From contig NC_134277.1 in NCBI RefSeq assembly GCF_949628215.1, positions 111,555,463 to 111,619,462 on the forward strand: a DNA stretch of 64,000 nucleotides. The letters are read 5' to 3'. Positions 1 through 12,691 of this stretch are shown piece by piece; within the stretch, counting starts at the first letter, position 1; each line of letters starts with the position of its first letter. The position numbers and the translations under genes are program-made. A model generated the notes under the pieces. That model had not been told where the DNA came from. It ran no database searches and was given only the letters and a program-made list of their open reading frames with translations. Source of the DNA: Phalacrocorax aristotelis. Its lineage: Eukaryota > Chordata > Aves > Suliformes > Phalacrocoracidae.

Positions 1-3000
1 ATTTATGAGGAAGGGTATGGCATCATGCTCCTCAGATCACGTGAGAGAAGCTTCTTGCACCAACATCGACCATTTCCACATTAGGTGGTCTCATCTCTGG
101 AAAAACTAACAGTAGCTAGGAGTTGTCAGACCCTCTTCTTTCCCTATGCAAGGGCCTCACACGACTCAGTCCCAGCTGAAATCTGCACATGCTTGCGATG
201 CAGGATTGGAGCCGAGAGCAAAGGAACTTCTCCACAGGCACAATGTTCTATACTCATCAGGGCAATGGTCTACAGTTTATTAGTGCTCTGTGGCTCCCGT
301 GTAAATTACTTAATGTCAGAAATATTACAACAGTTTCAGGAGAAAGACCTAATTCTTGCCTCTAAAAAGCACGTTCATGTCTCAACTGTGTTCTGAATCA
401 CAGACCTGCAAAGATCTACGTTTTCCAAGGCTTACCGTTACATGAAATGCAAACATGACACAATGTACAAATTGTACAAGAACAGCGATTTTTTTTTTGT
501 CACCTAGAGATAGTTTAAAAAGGAAGCACTTGAAAAAGGCCTTCATAATGCATCGCCAGAAATCTGATTTGGGACTCCTCTAGTTTATTTGTAGTGTTGA
601 CCAGAAACATAATTTTATGATCTGGGTTCTTAGTATATGCTGTACCAGCTTCCCTCCTTGTGCCTATATGTATTTTCTTTACTTTTCTATTAGCCAACAG
701 AAGGAAAGTTGGACAAAGATATAAGTAAGTCTTCAGAGTGCACAGTTTATTTGCCAATCTGAGCTCTCTGCAAGGCTTCTCCTAGGCTACAGGCACAGAA
801 CTAGGAGCTAAGCTTCCTTGATCTTTTAGTTTCATCACACACTAAATTAACTGCTGCGCAGCACCGTATATATTTGTGACACAATATATTCCATTCATTT
901 TATTTCTCCAACCTGACCTCATAAGCTGTCAGCCCTGGTGGCTAAATAAGTTAAGCCGCAAGTAGTTTAGCAGTGGAAGACCTACAAAATGAGTCATTTG
1001 TCCCATATCAAAATGCAGAAGCTTTAAAAAGAAAATAAAATAAAAAAGAAACAATTCTCTTCAATAAGTGCCAATGTTGCCAGGACAGGTGAAAGTTTTT
1101 CCTTCAGTAATATCCTACTCGAGGAGCCACCTGACAGAAGAAATGGTAATCTGATATTCTTGGGCAAATTGTTTTAACAGGTTGTACTGCAGAAAAAGGA
1201 CAAAAGGGCCCAGGAAAAAAAAAAAAACAAGCGTTCTTGCTCTGTTTCTATGCCATTTACATATTGTTCCTGCTGCCCTGGGGTAGAATGTCATTTTTAT
1301 GAACAGAAGTCCGTATTTTAAGATATAATGTCTGTCTTGCTTGAGTTGGAATGTGCTTGCTTAAAGTGCAGAATTTTTAAAAAAACCTTATTTTTGTAAA
1401 GTTATGGAAGATATTTTTCTTCTCAACTATGTTCTAGACTAAACTGCCAGGGAAGTTTAAGCACTTGTTAAACTATTAATTGAAATAAAAAAGCCTAACT
1501 GAAACACAAAGGATTTCTTTGCCTCCTATACATGTTAGTTTTTTGTGTTGACTTTCGACCTGTAAAAAATTATAGATGTCCCAGAAAGCAATAACCAAAA
1601 ATCCCTCTGTTGAATAACCTGTGCACAGAAAAGCTCATTCCTTACTATATACACAACAAGACGTTTCTGCATGAGTATGCATCACTAGAAGCAGCTCTGA
1701 TGGATACAGCTGGGATGATTTAGGTTTCACAGCACATCTTCAGGTTCTCTGAAGGAAGTGGGGCCTGGAAGTGCCCAGCGAGTAACAACTGCATTGGCTT
1801 GCAAGGAGAGTTCAGTCAGAGCAGCTGTTTCAGGACAAAGGGTGTGGTTCAATAGAAACAAAACATTTTTTATAAATGAGCTGTAAGCAAACAAAACAGC
1901 GTTGCTGCTCTGCTATTCCATCTCTCTTGCTCTAAGGGCTACAACCTGGCAGCGGAGCAGGGAGGGATTAGAAAGGACACTTCTCAGAGGAAGAAAAATC
2001 AACTGAGAACAGAAAGAAAGCCACAGGATAACAAAAAGCATCTTTCCTCAGTGCTGTGCAGTTTCACTCCTGCCTCACTTGCATGAAGAAAGAGGAGGTG
2101 AAATGCAGTCAGTGAGACTTCCACCACCACCATCAAAAGCTTGGGAGTTGACCAGTTCCTGAGTTTTCAGAAGTGACTCAGGAGATCCCTGAAAGATGAG
2201 CTCAATTTTCGGGAAGCGTGCCTTAAATTACAAGGCACTCCAAATACAGTAGCCACAGCCTGTGAAGAAGTGGCATCTCTTCCACACAAAGTGGTGGGTA
2301 TGGATGAATTTAGGCATAAACAGATTCTACATGGCATAATTTATTCACTCCTGACACAACAAGGCAGGCTAGGTATTAAAAACTAGCACCACTCATTCTG
2401 AATTTTATAGGTTCATTAGTTTTCCATAATTTTCCCTCTTACTACAAGTATTTGGCAAGAATTTTTTCCTTCTGGTCTTCTCTTTAGTGCAATCACTGTT
2501 GAGGTTTTTTTTTTTTTAATTACTATTTGCTGCCAGCAATCAATACTAATAAGGAAATGAAGAAACGAAATACCCACTTCACTGCTGAATCAGGCAGAAA
2601 CAAACACGGCTGTGAGGAATCAAACCACGAGTACCCTCAACAGTTAAGGAAACAATGCTGTTGCCCTGAGCAATTCTTTATCAGGCACCTTCTCTCCATC
2701 CCTTCGTCTTCCCAAGTCTGCTCCAGGGTACAGGACCAGTCCATGAGATGGATTCTAGCTATGGTGCTACCAAGCCCCAAGGACAGTAATTAACTCCTAC
2801 GTGCCTTCCAGTAACGGGAACCGCACGTGACCGCTGCCTCAAAGCGGACAGACATGATTCCCAACATCCTTTTCCCACGGGAACATCGGTCCTTGTCCAC
2901 TGCCATTTCCAAGACAGTCTATTGGAAAACGAAGAAGCAAGCTGTGCAGGGTAGTGCTGTCTTCAAATAAAGAAATGAAAAAAGGTTACACTTGGAGTTG

Positions 3001-3299
3001 TTTGGAATTCTATCTCCTAGATTAACTCTGCTGAATTCTGCAATCCCACCCACAGGAAAAAGCCCCGGATCAGACCTACGTACCTTCGTCCAGGGGACAG
3101 ACACTTGCTAGACAGGCACATGCATTATGAATTTCTTTAAACAAACACCAACTACTGGATCGCTTTTCTCCTAGCGCCAAACAGTAGCCCGAGGGGCCCC
3201 AAAGATAATCAAAACAATATACAGACATCAGCTTTATTAATTGCCCTATGAGGCATTGCTGGAAACAACCGTATCTTCAGGCAAACACAATTAGGAGTT
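1..3299. other. Intergenic DNA, no gene recognised
   Basis: AT-rich single-copy-looking DNA. Short open frames of 60-103 codons have no recognisable motifs or splice context. No repeat family was recognised. An AATAAA on the minus strand at about 3232-3237 and a good donor-like CGAAG|GTACGT on the minus strand near 3080-3085 are isolated. Confidence 0.5.
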
Positions 3300-3309
3300 T
3301 CATTGCCCT

Positions 3310-3530
3310 AACCAAGAGACCCCGAGCTCTCCCCCACGGAGCTTCCGCAGCCCCCCGTGAGGGCGGCCGGTGGTTTGGGGGCAGCCACTGGAGCCGGGCG
3401 GGCGGGGAGCGCTTAGGGCCGAGGAGACATTGCCATCTGGCGGCTGGAACCTGCTGAACGTCGGGTCTCCTGCCAGCTTCCCCCGCAAAAAACCAAAGGT
3501 TATGCGGTTAGGGGAGCGGGGAGACCAAGA
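3310..3530. promoter_or_regulatory. Small CpG-rich patch with a CTCF-like motif
   Basis: A roughly 200-bp GC-rich block with clustered CpG dinucleotides stands out from AT-rich surroundings. At 3432-3443 the minus strand reads CCGCCAGATGGC, which fits the CTCF core CCRSYAGRKGGC. It may be a CTCF-bound boundary element downstream of VAPA, or a minor promoter. No flanking gene confirms either. Confidence 0.4.
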
Positions 3531-4447
3531 CCGGCCAAGCTTTAAAGTTCAGTCCCCTTGATCGACAACAATAAGCAGCAGCAGCGCAGCTCAAGTTAAA
3601 CAGAGGCCAGGCGTGCTTCCCCTCGGGCTGATTATAGCATCTGATTTAGACTCCTTGAGAGGGGTGAGGTAAGAGGGTGGCACCGTCACCCCTCATGAAA
3701 GACAGAAAGGATCATCACAGCCTGGGTAACTGGGCAAATTAACAGGAAGCGTGTATTCCCTACTGAGCCCGTGGTTTTAGCACACAGAAAATAAGACATG
3801 TAAAACATCTTTAAAAGTTTTCTCTGAGGATTAGACAAACACTACAGTTTCATTCCACATGATGCTCTTTTCTTACACCATCGGTGGGAGCCGTAGCAAT
3901 AAGAGGAATTACAGGAACTATGCTCGGAAGAAACCTGAAGTTACTCTTTCAAGAGTTAAGAAATGCCAAAATGAAGCTTTGCCCTCTGCAGCTTCCGCTG
4001 CAGCCCCTTCTGCATACCCAGTGCCATACGATCAGGGCAAAACCTTTGCAACCTATACAATAAGCACTAAAGGAATCTCTTCTCCACACTCCGTAAGGGA
4101 TACCGGGGAAATGATTTCATAGCCTAAGCTGTACCAACCACTTCTGCAGGTTTTGTTTTAAATTAATACTAGAAGGAAAACATTGTTACTAAACTGTAAA
4201 ATTTGCATTGCTTCAGCGTATTTCTATCTGTCCAAAAATGTATATAAGTGGCAACTGGAAACAAGATGATAAAGCTTATATGTAAGTACTTTATTTATGG
4301 AACTACCATAAGATTTAATGAGTAGCATCACACATGCATGAAAACCGTTCTAAGAGCTACATAAACTCTCAAATACACTATATATGCTAAATAATAATAC
4401 TACTTTTTGTCAGTCTGATTTTAAATCTTAGACTATTATTGTCTTAC

Positions 4448-4519
4448 CCTACTATAAAGAGCAAGTGCTTCAGCTTCCACAATCCGAACCAGGACCAGGA
4501 GATAACCATCAATGTACAG
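4448..4519 (-). CDS. Putative internal exon of an unidentified gene (b)
   Basis: 72 nt, 24 codons open in phase 0: LYIDGYLLVLVRIVEAEALA then LYSR. The acceptor side is a good polypyrimidine tract, GCTCCCTTTTGTGTAG, and the donor is AGG|GTAAGA. It lies 203 bp beyond the next candidate exon on the same strand, and the two join in frame. I do not recognise the protein. The opposite strand is also open here, which weakens the coding case. Confidence 0.25.
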
Positions 4520-4722
4520 CTACACAAAAGGGAGCACATAGGCCTTTGTGGCCGTGAGGCATGAGACAGAGGATTTCCTATAAAAATAGCTTCGTTTCTT
4601 TAAATCTAAAAATGCTTTTGCATTGACAGCTGAGATCTTTGCACTTCACAAAGGCAGCAGCAAATGCTTGCGGATGTTGGAAATTCACCTTGTGTCAGCA
4701 TCCTGCCGCTTAAGCCTCATAC

Positions 4723-4836
4723 CTCTTTGAAGGTCTCTAATACTCGCAGAGGCTCAGAGTGCATCTGGCAGAGGGTTTTGGACAAGGTGGCTCCCATTTG
4801 CCAAGAACGAAGGAAGTGTTTCTCCACCCAGTCGCT
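4723..4836 (-). CDS. Putative internal exon of an unidentified gene (a)
   Basis: 114 nt, 38 codons open in phase 0, beginning SDWVEKHFLRSWQMGATLSK and ending LETFKE. The acceptor is AATTTTCAG and the donor GAG|GTATGA. Together with 4448-4519 it would encode 62 residues of a mixed charged and hydrophobic protein. No family is recognised, and no first, last or further exon could be linked. It may be a fragment of a gene running parallel to VAPA, a pseudogene, or chance. Confidence 0.27.
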
Positions 4837-5647
4837 CTGAAAATTAACAATTTTAAAGTAGCTCAAAAATTAGGAACAGTGAACTGAGGAAAACAGATCA
4901 GTAGGGGTAACTGAAGCAGTTACAAGCACATGATACAACGTGAAGTCCTATAGTAACCCAGTCCTCTGTAATCACCAGTTTGCATGCAGGCACCCCAGAA
5001 ATATTTCTGTTCACAGATCAGATGTAAATATGAATGTACACAGATGCATACAACAGTTTTGCCTAACCCTATTATTACATCTGCCCACAGGGGAATTAAT
5101 GTTTGTGTGGCTCACCTGATGAGCCGCACTGCATGCATAGAGTGCCAGAGGTCATGCCTTGCTTTCCCCACTGCACTCTCAGAGCAGTGGCCAAGGGGAT
5201 CAGGAGGCCCCTGTCATTGTGCTGCTGGTTATGTTACCGAAAGTGTTTACTTTTGGTTAGCCGCTTCATTTCTACACCTCTAGTTCCATAAATGCAACTT
5301 CTACATAGCTCTAGAAGTGGGCTCATAAAACCACAATTAGCTTCCTTTTTAAAATTACTTGTCTAAGAGAAGCTTTGAGGTCAGTTACAGCTCCTCTGAA
5401 GATCAGATTCCTTCTCCCACCCATCTGCAGTCATGAAATATTAGTATTTCCGAAGTGCCTGAGCAGAACAGGTGGGAGAAGTGAGGATGTATATATGCAG
5501 GGCTATACTTTCTTCCAACTTCTTTTAGCATTTCTTTTTTAGCATTTCTCATCCCTTCATTAGCATTTTCTTCCTGTCCCGCCCCACAACCGCCCCATGA
5601 GCTTAATCTGGTGACAGCTTGAGTTTTCCCACCGCCATGCCTGCTAC

Positions 5648-5851
5648 CTGCTCCCTTGTAACACGCTCATCTCAGCCACGTTGCTGACAAGTGCTTGGCT
5701 ACTGCTGGCAGCTGCCACAGTGTTTGATCTATGCCCATGCTGAGAGTTGGCAAGCACGCCAGCACCAACTGGTCCAACAGCAGCAAGCAGGACAGGTATC
5801 TTTCCAGCTCGCTGTGCAGGCTTGCCCTGGGTGGGAGCACCAATTTAAATG
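5648..5851 (-). other. Open stretch without ATG start, coding status unknown
   Basis: About 68 codons open on the minus strand, rich in Ala, Val, Gly and Ser. An acceptor-like TGCTCCCACCCAG lies near its upstream end and a weak donor AG|GTAGCA at its end. An overlapping plus-strand frame, rich in Gln, is open too. GC content is higher than in neighbouring DNA. No protein family is recognised. Confidence 0.15.
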
Positions 5852-6491
5852 CCTTTCATCTCAGCTCTAGTTTTCCTTGCAAATGGAGTTAGCTGGTATC
5901 TGTGAAACATCTACCTCTCTATCAAATGTGGCTTGAGTTAGATTTCAAATTCACACAGGGAGAAGGAGCACAAAGATGCTGCAATCACAAAACCTTGTCT
6001 CTTCAATAAGTTACGTTTTTCCACAAACACACTGACCTTCCTTTGCCATTGTAATCCAGTTCCTGTGGAGGCACGATGAAGAGATAATTTCACCCAATCA
6101 GGAAAGCAATCTGTTCTGATTTTCTTGAAGCTGGGATATGAAATGAGAGGCCCAAGGGATAAAATATTTCAAGGTATTATGCAAGTAAAGTCTGAAAGCA
6201 GTGCCATGAGGTTGAAGGCTGCATTGGAAATCCGAGGTTAGACAATCCTGGGCATGAATATAATGAAAATCTTTCTCCTGGCATTCTCCTGTTTATAAGA
6301 CCGGTCACTGTGTTTGAGGCTTTACACCCTGAGGTTGGAGAGAAAGTCCTGTTCCCAGAGAAGGCCACAGCAGTTACCAGCATATGTCTGGAGAGAAGGC
6401 AGCACACGCAGGCCTTTCTAACAGCCCAGCTGTCCTGGGAAGACACAGCCATCACCAAAGCCGCTTCTGAAGCAGTTTAACTCCCTCTTCT

Positions 6492-6625
6492 CACAGAACC
6501 ACAGAAACACTTAGGTTGGTCAGAAAAGACCCTTAATCATTGAGTCCAACCATTAACCTAACACTGCCAAGTCCACTGCTAAACCATGTCCCTAAGTGCC
6601 AGGACCACCTTTTCCTACGATACTC
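6492..6625 (-). mobile_element. CR1 LINE, 3'-end fragment
   Basis: Read on the plus strand, the segment starts with an ACAGAA..TTAGGTTGG block and continues through AGTCCAACCATTAACCTA and ACTAAACCATGTCCCTAAG. These are characteristic of the reversed CR1 3' end and are shared with the copies at 22.2 and 35.6 kb. Only the last 130 bp or so survive. Confidence 0.85.
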
Positions 6626-6739
6626 CCTTTTTTTCTTCCTTCACTTGACACAAACCACTCCGCAGTTCCCACGTGATATGTGGAGCAGGAGCCTCACATT
6701 TAAAATTTCAGAACTTCAAACTAACCTGAGCTGATTATG

Positions 6740-9700
6740 GCAATCAAGGAAAATTAGCCACCGCATGAGCTTCCACCTTCTATGAAGTACTCCATTGTCA
6801 AAGCTGCACTCTTTTAGTACCTCCAGTTGCAGCCCTAGAGGGCTATGTCTCTATTTGACCCAGGGTTCAAGTTTTGTTTTCTGTGGACTTACCTCCTAAG
6901 CCTCTCCAAAACATGGTTCTAATAAACTAGACTGTCCTACGTAATGATTTAAAGCAATGCCTCTCAACCATTAAGAAACAGAGTCTTTATAATTAAGGTA
7001 ATGACTAGATTCTCATTATTAGTATTCCTCAAATCAGCCCTCATACCAGTGCAGAGGTGTACTGCAGTCTGAAAAGCAGTAGTAACAGCAAAGCATTTAC
7101 TAATTTGGAATGAAAACACATCAGTGAATTTAACCTCTGTAAGAGTCTACTATTGCTGCAGCACCTTTGCTTGCAGGAGTCAAACACGTTTAGGTTTTAA
7201 AAAAAGAAGTCCTTGGCTCTTCTAAAGAGGCGCCTCCAAAAATCAGAGCGTAGCTGTCTCTATCATCTGTATTTGGACTACCAAAGTAGCAATGAAAAAA
7301 TGTTTTACCACTCCCATGGGTAGAGCAATATATACCACCACCACCACAGTAGTTGTACAGATTCAGGACTGTTTGTTTTCTTTTACTTGAAAAGTACAAA
7401 CAGCACTGGCTCCACACAAATTTTTTTGCTATACAGACACACTTTTATGTTCTAAGACTACAAATGCAACATGCCCAAATGTTTAGCATCTTTCTTCCTC
7501 CCCGCTACTGTCTTTAGCAGAGGCCAGGCATTATAATCCCAGTGGTCACAATCTACCCTTCAACACCCCTCTAACAGCCACATTTTCTGCCTGTTTAACA
7601 GGGCTTCAGGAACAGACAGGGCTACAACTATCTTTAGGAAGGTCTTTTAAAAGCCAAACTTGAACAAGGCTCAAGGAAGGCCTGATGGGAAATGGGATGG
7701 AGCATGTGCTAGAGAAGAGGAGCTGTGCCTAAACCACCCCTTCCCAGTCATTTGTCCCAAGACTTGTGCCTCAGTTTCCCCATCTCTAAAGCCAGGATAA
7801 ACCATCCTTACAAGGCAGACTGAGACACCCACAAAAATTGCTATTTAATTATATCCACTCTGAGAACAGCCTAGACAGTGATCACCAGTGACAATCCCTC
7901 TGAATTCACCTATGCACATGAACCTGCACCAGCATTAGTGGAAAGATAAACTTTCAGGAACATCCTGAAATAAATCATTCCCAGACTATGGCATTTTTTT
8001 TACACACACCCCCAGAACTTGGACGATAAGTAGACTAACTTAGAAGTAAAAAACAACTCTCAATGCTTTTTTTCTTAGACGCAAGTGTAAGAATTAATAA
8101 TGCAGAGTAAGAATAACTATTCCAGTCACCTTTCATTTAATTTTTCACTTACTTCAAGTGTCTGACTACTTAGCTATAATAATAGCTGTCTGTCTCACGC
8201 CTCTGTGCCTCAATACCGTAACACCCTTTAAATCTTTCCTAAAGAAGAGGGAGGGGGAGAGCAGCATTCCACCACTGCCATCAACAGAAGTAGCTACTAT
8301 TCCCAGTATAAACAGGGATTCAATACCCCGCTGGTGGTGTTATCAACATTACATAAACTGGTACCAAGCTTTAAATAAAATGGCACTTTTAGCCACTTTT
8401 AGGTGGGAGATGCTTATACAACGATTTAGTTAAAATCTTTCATCTGCTACAAATTATATTTCATCCAAACCAGTTCCTAGATCCAGTTCACCATGCAAAC
8501 ACACAAACCGTTGTCCCAGGAAAGGGGAAGAGGCACTGACCCTACCATTTAGCAGTAATGACAAAGCCAGATAAAAGGTAAGAATCAATTGTTTTGCTTT
8601 TGCACAAGACCTCATTTCTACACAGCTATTTGTCACCTAGAGTGCAAATAAATAAAGGTGACTGCATCAACATTACCTCTGCTTATACACCCCTATCAGA
8701 ATAAAAAAACAACAAACCACCACAACCGACCAACTTCAATCATAACTTGGTTACGTTATTTGAGTGCCCTGGAAAAGTACAGACAGGAAATAAAGAAATC
8801 AGTCTCATTTAATCGTCATTAGTTTCAGTCCTTCCTACAGGAGCTCAAATCCTTGTGAAAACTCACTCCTGTATATAGCCTCCCCTCTTGTCCAGTGTTG
8901 ACATGTGCCACCAGATTAAAGCTGCCACAGAAGCTCAAGATCAGCAAAGACAGCTTTCCTGTCAGCAGCGGTCAGTGCCACACAGGGACATGCCTTCCAG
9001 GACGTACCCCACAAAGCCACTCAGCAGGAACCAGTGCAGAAAGCAAAGCGGTGAACTGGTAGGTTCACAGCAAGATGGCTAAAAAAGCAAGCTAGAGAAT
9101 TTCATCCCACCTGTAAACATGAAGAGCAGGGCATTTTGGCATTGCAGTAAATGTTTATTAAGGTTGCTCTATAACTGTGGAGCTCTCAATCCATCTTTTG
9201 CCACAGACTGAGGCAAGCGTTTGCCCTGGCAAGTCAGTTCAAGCATAAACACCTAGGGACTCCAAACAGGGAAAAGAAAACACTTTGTCACGATGACTAT
9301 TATAAATCTGGCAAACCATCAGTATTCCTCAGTGTTGCCTGGATTCAGGCACCTGCTCTTCATTCCAACACTGAATCTTCATCCACGACAGCTTCATGCT
9401 ATTTACTAGCAGTACCTGGAAGCAGGGTAGTTACACTGCCTGCGAGGTGGCCTAGATACATCTATTCACTACCAACAGTCTACAGACTTGTACATAGTCA
9501 GGGAGAAGTTCCAAAATAAAAAGGACACTACTGCATTTTTAGCGGTTTATTAACACTTCAACTTTTAATATCTTTGAAGAAGGCCTGAAAGATAAGTTTT
9601 GCTTATTGACTTTGTCTCTCCCCCTTTGACAAAATGTCACCTTCCACCTCCTCCCTCCACCCTCTCTCCTCCCAAAAGGAAAATGAAGTTTCAGGCTAGT

Positions 9701-12424
9701 GTTTGGTTGCTTCTTATATGTAAATTGGCTTCAATCACAGCAGCAGAAGCATGCAAGCCTGGGCAATAGTGTTTGTCAACAGCTTTTAGAGAATGAGTAG
9801 ATGTGCACAAATAACTTGTGCATTGAAACAATTAACTTTTTCTTAAATGAAATCCATATATATATGTATATATTTTCAAGTGGCTTAAATTTGGTATGCA
9901 GAATTACTACAGAAGCTATATTTTCTATTTAGCTAGGCTTTTTCTCCCCCCCAAACCATCATACTACCCTTTTTTAAAGTGCTATATTCATAAAAACTTT
10001 AAAATACTACTTTGATACCATATATTTGTTCCATCTTGCCCTTTTCAGAAATCAGAAGAGCAACCTGCAGTGAATATTTAACGGAAGTTACACATTTAGC
10101 CTCTCATGACTTTATGGGCATCATCGTCTGATCGTATTGCTAGGAGCAGCGGAGAGGCTGTATTTCCCCATGCTTACATACACAAGTAAGCAGGCAGACA
10201 AAGCAAGAAGTTCTAACCATTTCAGGAACAAAGACAAACAATTTAATCCATATTACATAATTCACTGAATACAGTTGATCTCATCCAAAGTGACTCCTGA
10301 GAGCAAAATAGTTTTAGCATTACATTTTATATACAGCTATGAAGGGATTACTGGAAACCAAGACAGTCTCCTTATACCATTAGTAAGTACACTGATTGAG
10401 ACCGCTGCACACTTCCACTTTGAAGACATGACTTAAACCATGACCAAGTTTTGCCACCACCTGTTTGTTATTTATGAAAAAAGTTATTTCGATCTGAGTT
10501 TATCATTATTTTTACCTTCTTTCTGCTGCCAGACATCAAAACTGAGTCAGATGCATTGAGCAATGACTCCTTTTACTGCTCTCAAGTCCTGAAAGTGCTA
10601 GCTACCCTTGAAAACCTCTGTACACTACACCGTAAACATTTTCAGATCTTCCAGAGGTTTTTTTTTTCCCCTCCCCTTCAATGCAGGAATGACTGCTCTC
10701 TCTGAAGCAAATGACATCCTGCACACTATTGCTTTTGTAATTTTCCACATAATTAGTTTGGAACAGGTTATGAAAGCCTGATGTGGCCATGTTCTGTTAG
10801 AAGGTGGAGGGGAGAAGAAAAAAAAAAATATATATATATAATCGGGAGAATTATACCATCCTGACCCAGCGGAACCAAAATAATCACAACCTTAACATAG
10901 TTTTTCCAGTCACTAGGATGGAAGGAGACTTGAATACAGACACTGGACAAGTAATTGGAAACACCTGTGCTTGCATGCTTAAGTGAAAAGATAAGCAGTA
11001 TTTGCATTTTCTTCATCATCTTCCTTGCACGTATGCAAGACTTTATAAAAAAAGTTACCAAGAAAGCAATGACAGAACATGACGTAATTATAGAGTGATT
11101 GTTTGGTTGTTTTTTTTTTAAAAAAAAAGCACTAGAAATCAAAGGCAACCAAGATAACATACACCTTCTCCAGAACATTTTTCTCAGCTACATAAGGTCT
11201 AACACACTTAGCTGCACCACATCAAGTCAAGCTGTCCATGAGCATACACAATTTTGCTTACAGGAGTATATCCCTTCTGCAATTTTTCAGTTTACAAGTA
11301 ATTCCCTGTATTGGATTTCGCTTAGTCAGAAGTACAGATAATGTTTTGTTCCAAACTCCTCTTTTGTTTTCATGACATATTCAGAGATGAGGCAAGACAT
11401 AAGATTAAGTGCAGGGAAGCATTTCAGACCCCCAAAAAATACATTCTTTAAAACTTAGTCATACATGGTTAACACAGGTAGATCTGCCAAGAGTTGCATA
11501 AAAGTTATTTTCATTTTCAAAGGGTGAGCAACTGAGGCTCACTCAGCAAATATCAACTCTTCTGCGTCATGGAATTCACTATGGGTGTCTGAATCATTCA
11601 ACTGCATTTTTTAATACCTGCTAAAACAGAATTACAGACAGAGTAAGTTAGTATATGTGAATTAAGTACCCTTTTCAAAGAATCAAAGAATAATAATAAC
11701 GTTGACTCCTGGAAGACACCCAGAAGATCCAAAGATGGAACAGAAGGTTGATTATTACACTCCCACACAATCCAAGCAAATTGTCAATATATTGAAAGCA
11801 TTCCTGTCTGGTATTTGTATCTGCTGAATATCTAAATTATTCTGTCCCAAAACAAGTTTGATAACCATCCCCTCTGTAGCTGAAAGCAGCCAGAAAACAG
11901 TTCATTTTTTTTTTAAACAAATGGAATGGAAACCTTCCTCCCCCCACCCCCCCGCAAGCTTCATTACAACAGTCAAAGCCAGAGACTTAAGCAAATAAAC
12001 TTCAAAATAGCCATTTGTTACAAGTAGCAAATTACCATGAACAATGAACTTGTTAGGAATCCCTTCTAAAAGTACGACACACACAAACAGGCTACCCAGC
12101 AGAAAAATCTGTTAACAATTTTATTTCTTTTGTAATGTTAAATATTATGGGACAGGATTGTAAGGATGAAGAACTCTCAACAATGCCTCACAAGGGATAA
12201 GAAAAGTTCTGCCGTGATATTAGCAAAGTAAGGTAAGGAGAAAATTTACACAGTAAGAGGCACCATTTCCCCCAGAACACCTCTTGTCGTATTCCTGAAT
12301 GAGTGGGATTAGCAATCTAATAAATCAGTTTTCAAGAGGTAACAGCCACAGATAAAATTTTAAAGGATTATTAAAATAACATTTACAAGACTCTGAACAA
12401 TTTTTGAATTCTTATTAAAACCAC
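6740..12424. other. Non-coding DNA downstream of VAPA, possibly distal 3'UTR
   Basis: No recognised gene or repeat family. It contains short AT dinucleotide runs (about 9857-9872 and 10828-10841) and A- and T-rich tracts. Mammalian VAPA transcripts have a 3'UTR of several kilobases, so part of this interval, perhaps to about 9.1 or 9.5 kb where AATAAA occurs on the minus strand, may be transcribed. Confidence 0.45.
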
Positions 12425-12442
12425 AGAAAGAAAGAACAATTC

Positions 12443-12448
12443 TTTATT
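12443..12448 (-). promoter_or_regulatory. VAPA: Candidate VAPA poly(A) signal AATAAA
   Basis: AATAAA on the minus strand about 285 nt after the stop codon, in ATAAATAAAGAATTG. Other AATAAA copies at about 9545-9550 and 9151-9156 could serve longer transcripts. Which is used cannot be told from sequence. Confidence 0.45.
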
Positions 12449-12669
12449 TATGATTTTTCATAAAGGACTGCCTGTGCAACTGACACCTGCTATTGATGAC
12501 TTAATGTACAATTTTGTCCAGTAGCCGAACAGTTTCTCTTTTCAGATTGTGTTTTCTAACTGTGCGAGATCATGAAAGGCAAAGCCTGTTATGATGCTGT
12601 ACACAAAAACGGCCGCTTGGGCCATACTACCAATGAAGTGGTAGGTAAACAAATCTTTTTCTGGCCGAG

Positions 12670-12691
12670 AAAAAAAAAAAAAAAAAAAAAA
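12670..12691. repeat. A22/T22 homopolymer in VAPA 3'UTR
   Basis: Twenty-two consecutive A on the plus strand, read as T22 in the VAPA transcript, 38 nt after the stop codon. Confidence 0.9.

Noticed and set aside
3600-3705. Minus-strand open segment after an acceptor-like CTTTCTGTCTTTCATGAG
   Set aside because: The reading frame needed to continue from the 4448-4519 segment meets a stop at once. The open frame is in a different phase.
3859-4122. 87-codon plus-strand frame next to the CpG-rich patch
   Set aside because: Begins close to the patch, but shows no recognisable domain or donor site and has an Ala/Ser low-complexity segment. Not enough to call a gene.
5105-5210. Donor-like CATCAG|GTGAGC on the minus strand with an open frame upstream
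   Set aside because: No credible acceptor or polypyrimidine tract upstream, and the frame is incompatible in phase with the exon-like segments at 4.4-4.8 kb.
10768-11178. 136-codon minus-strand frame downstream of VAPA
   Set aside because: Contains simple A/T-rich and TA-repeat-encoded segments (KKK, IYIYFFF) and lies in possible 3'UTR. No family motif.
11684-11735. Possible CR1 3'-end scrap (AATCAAAGAATAATAATAAC...)
   Set aside because: Only about 50 bp of weak resemblance, too short and too AT-rich to separate from chance.
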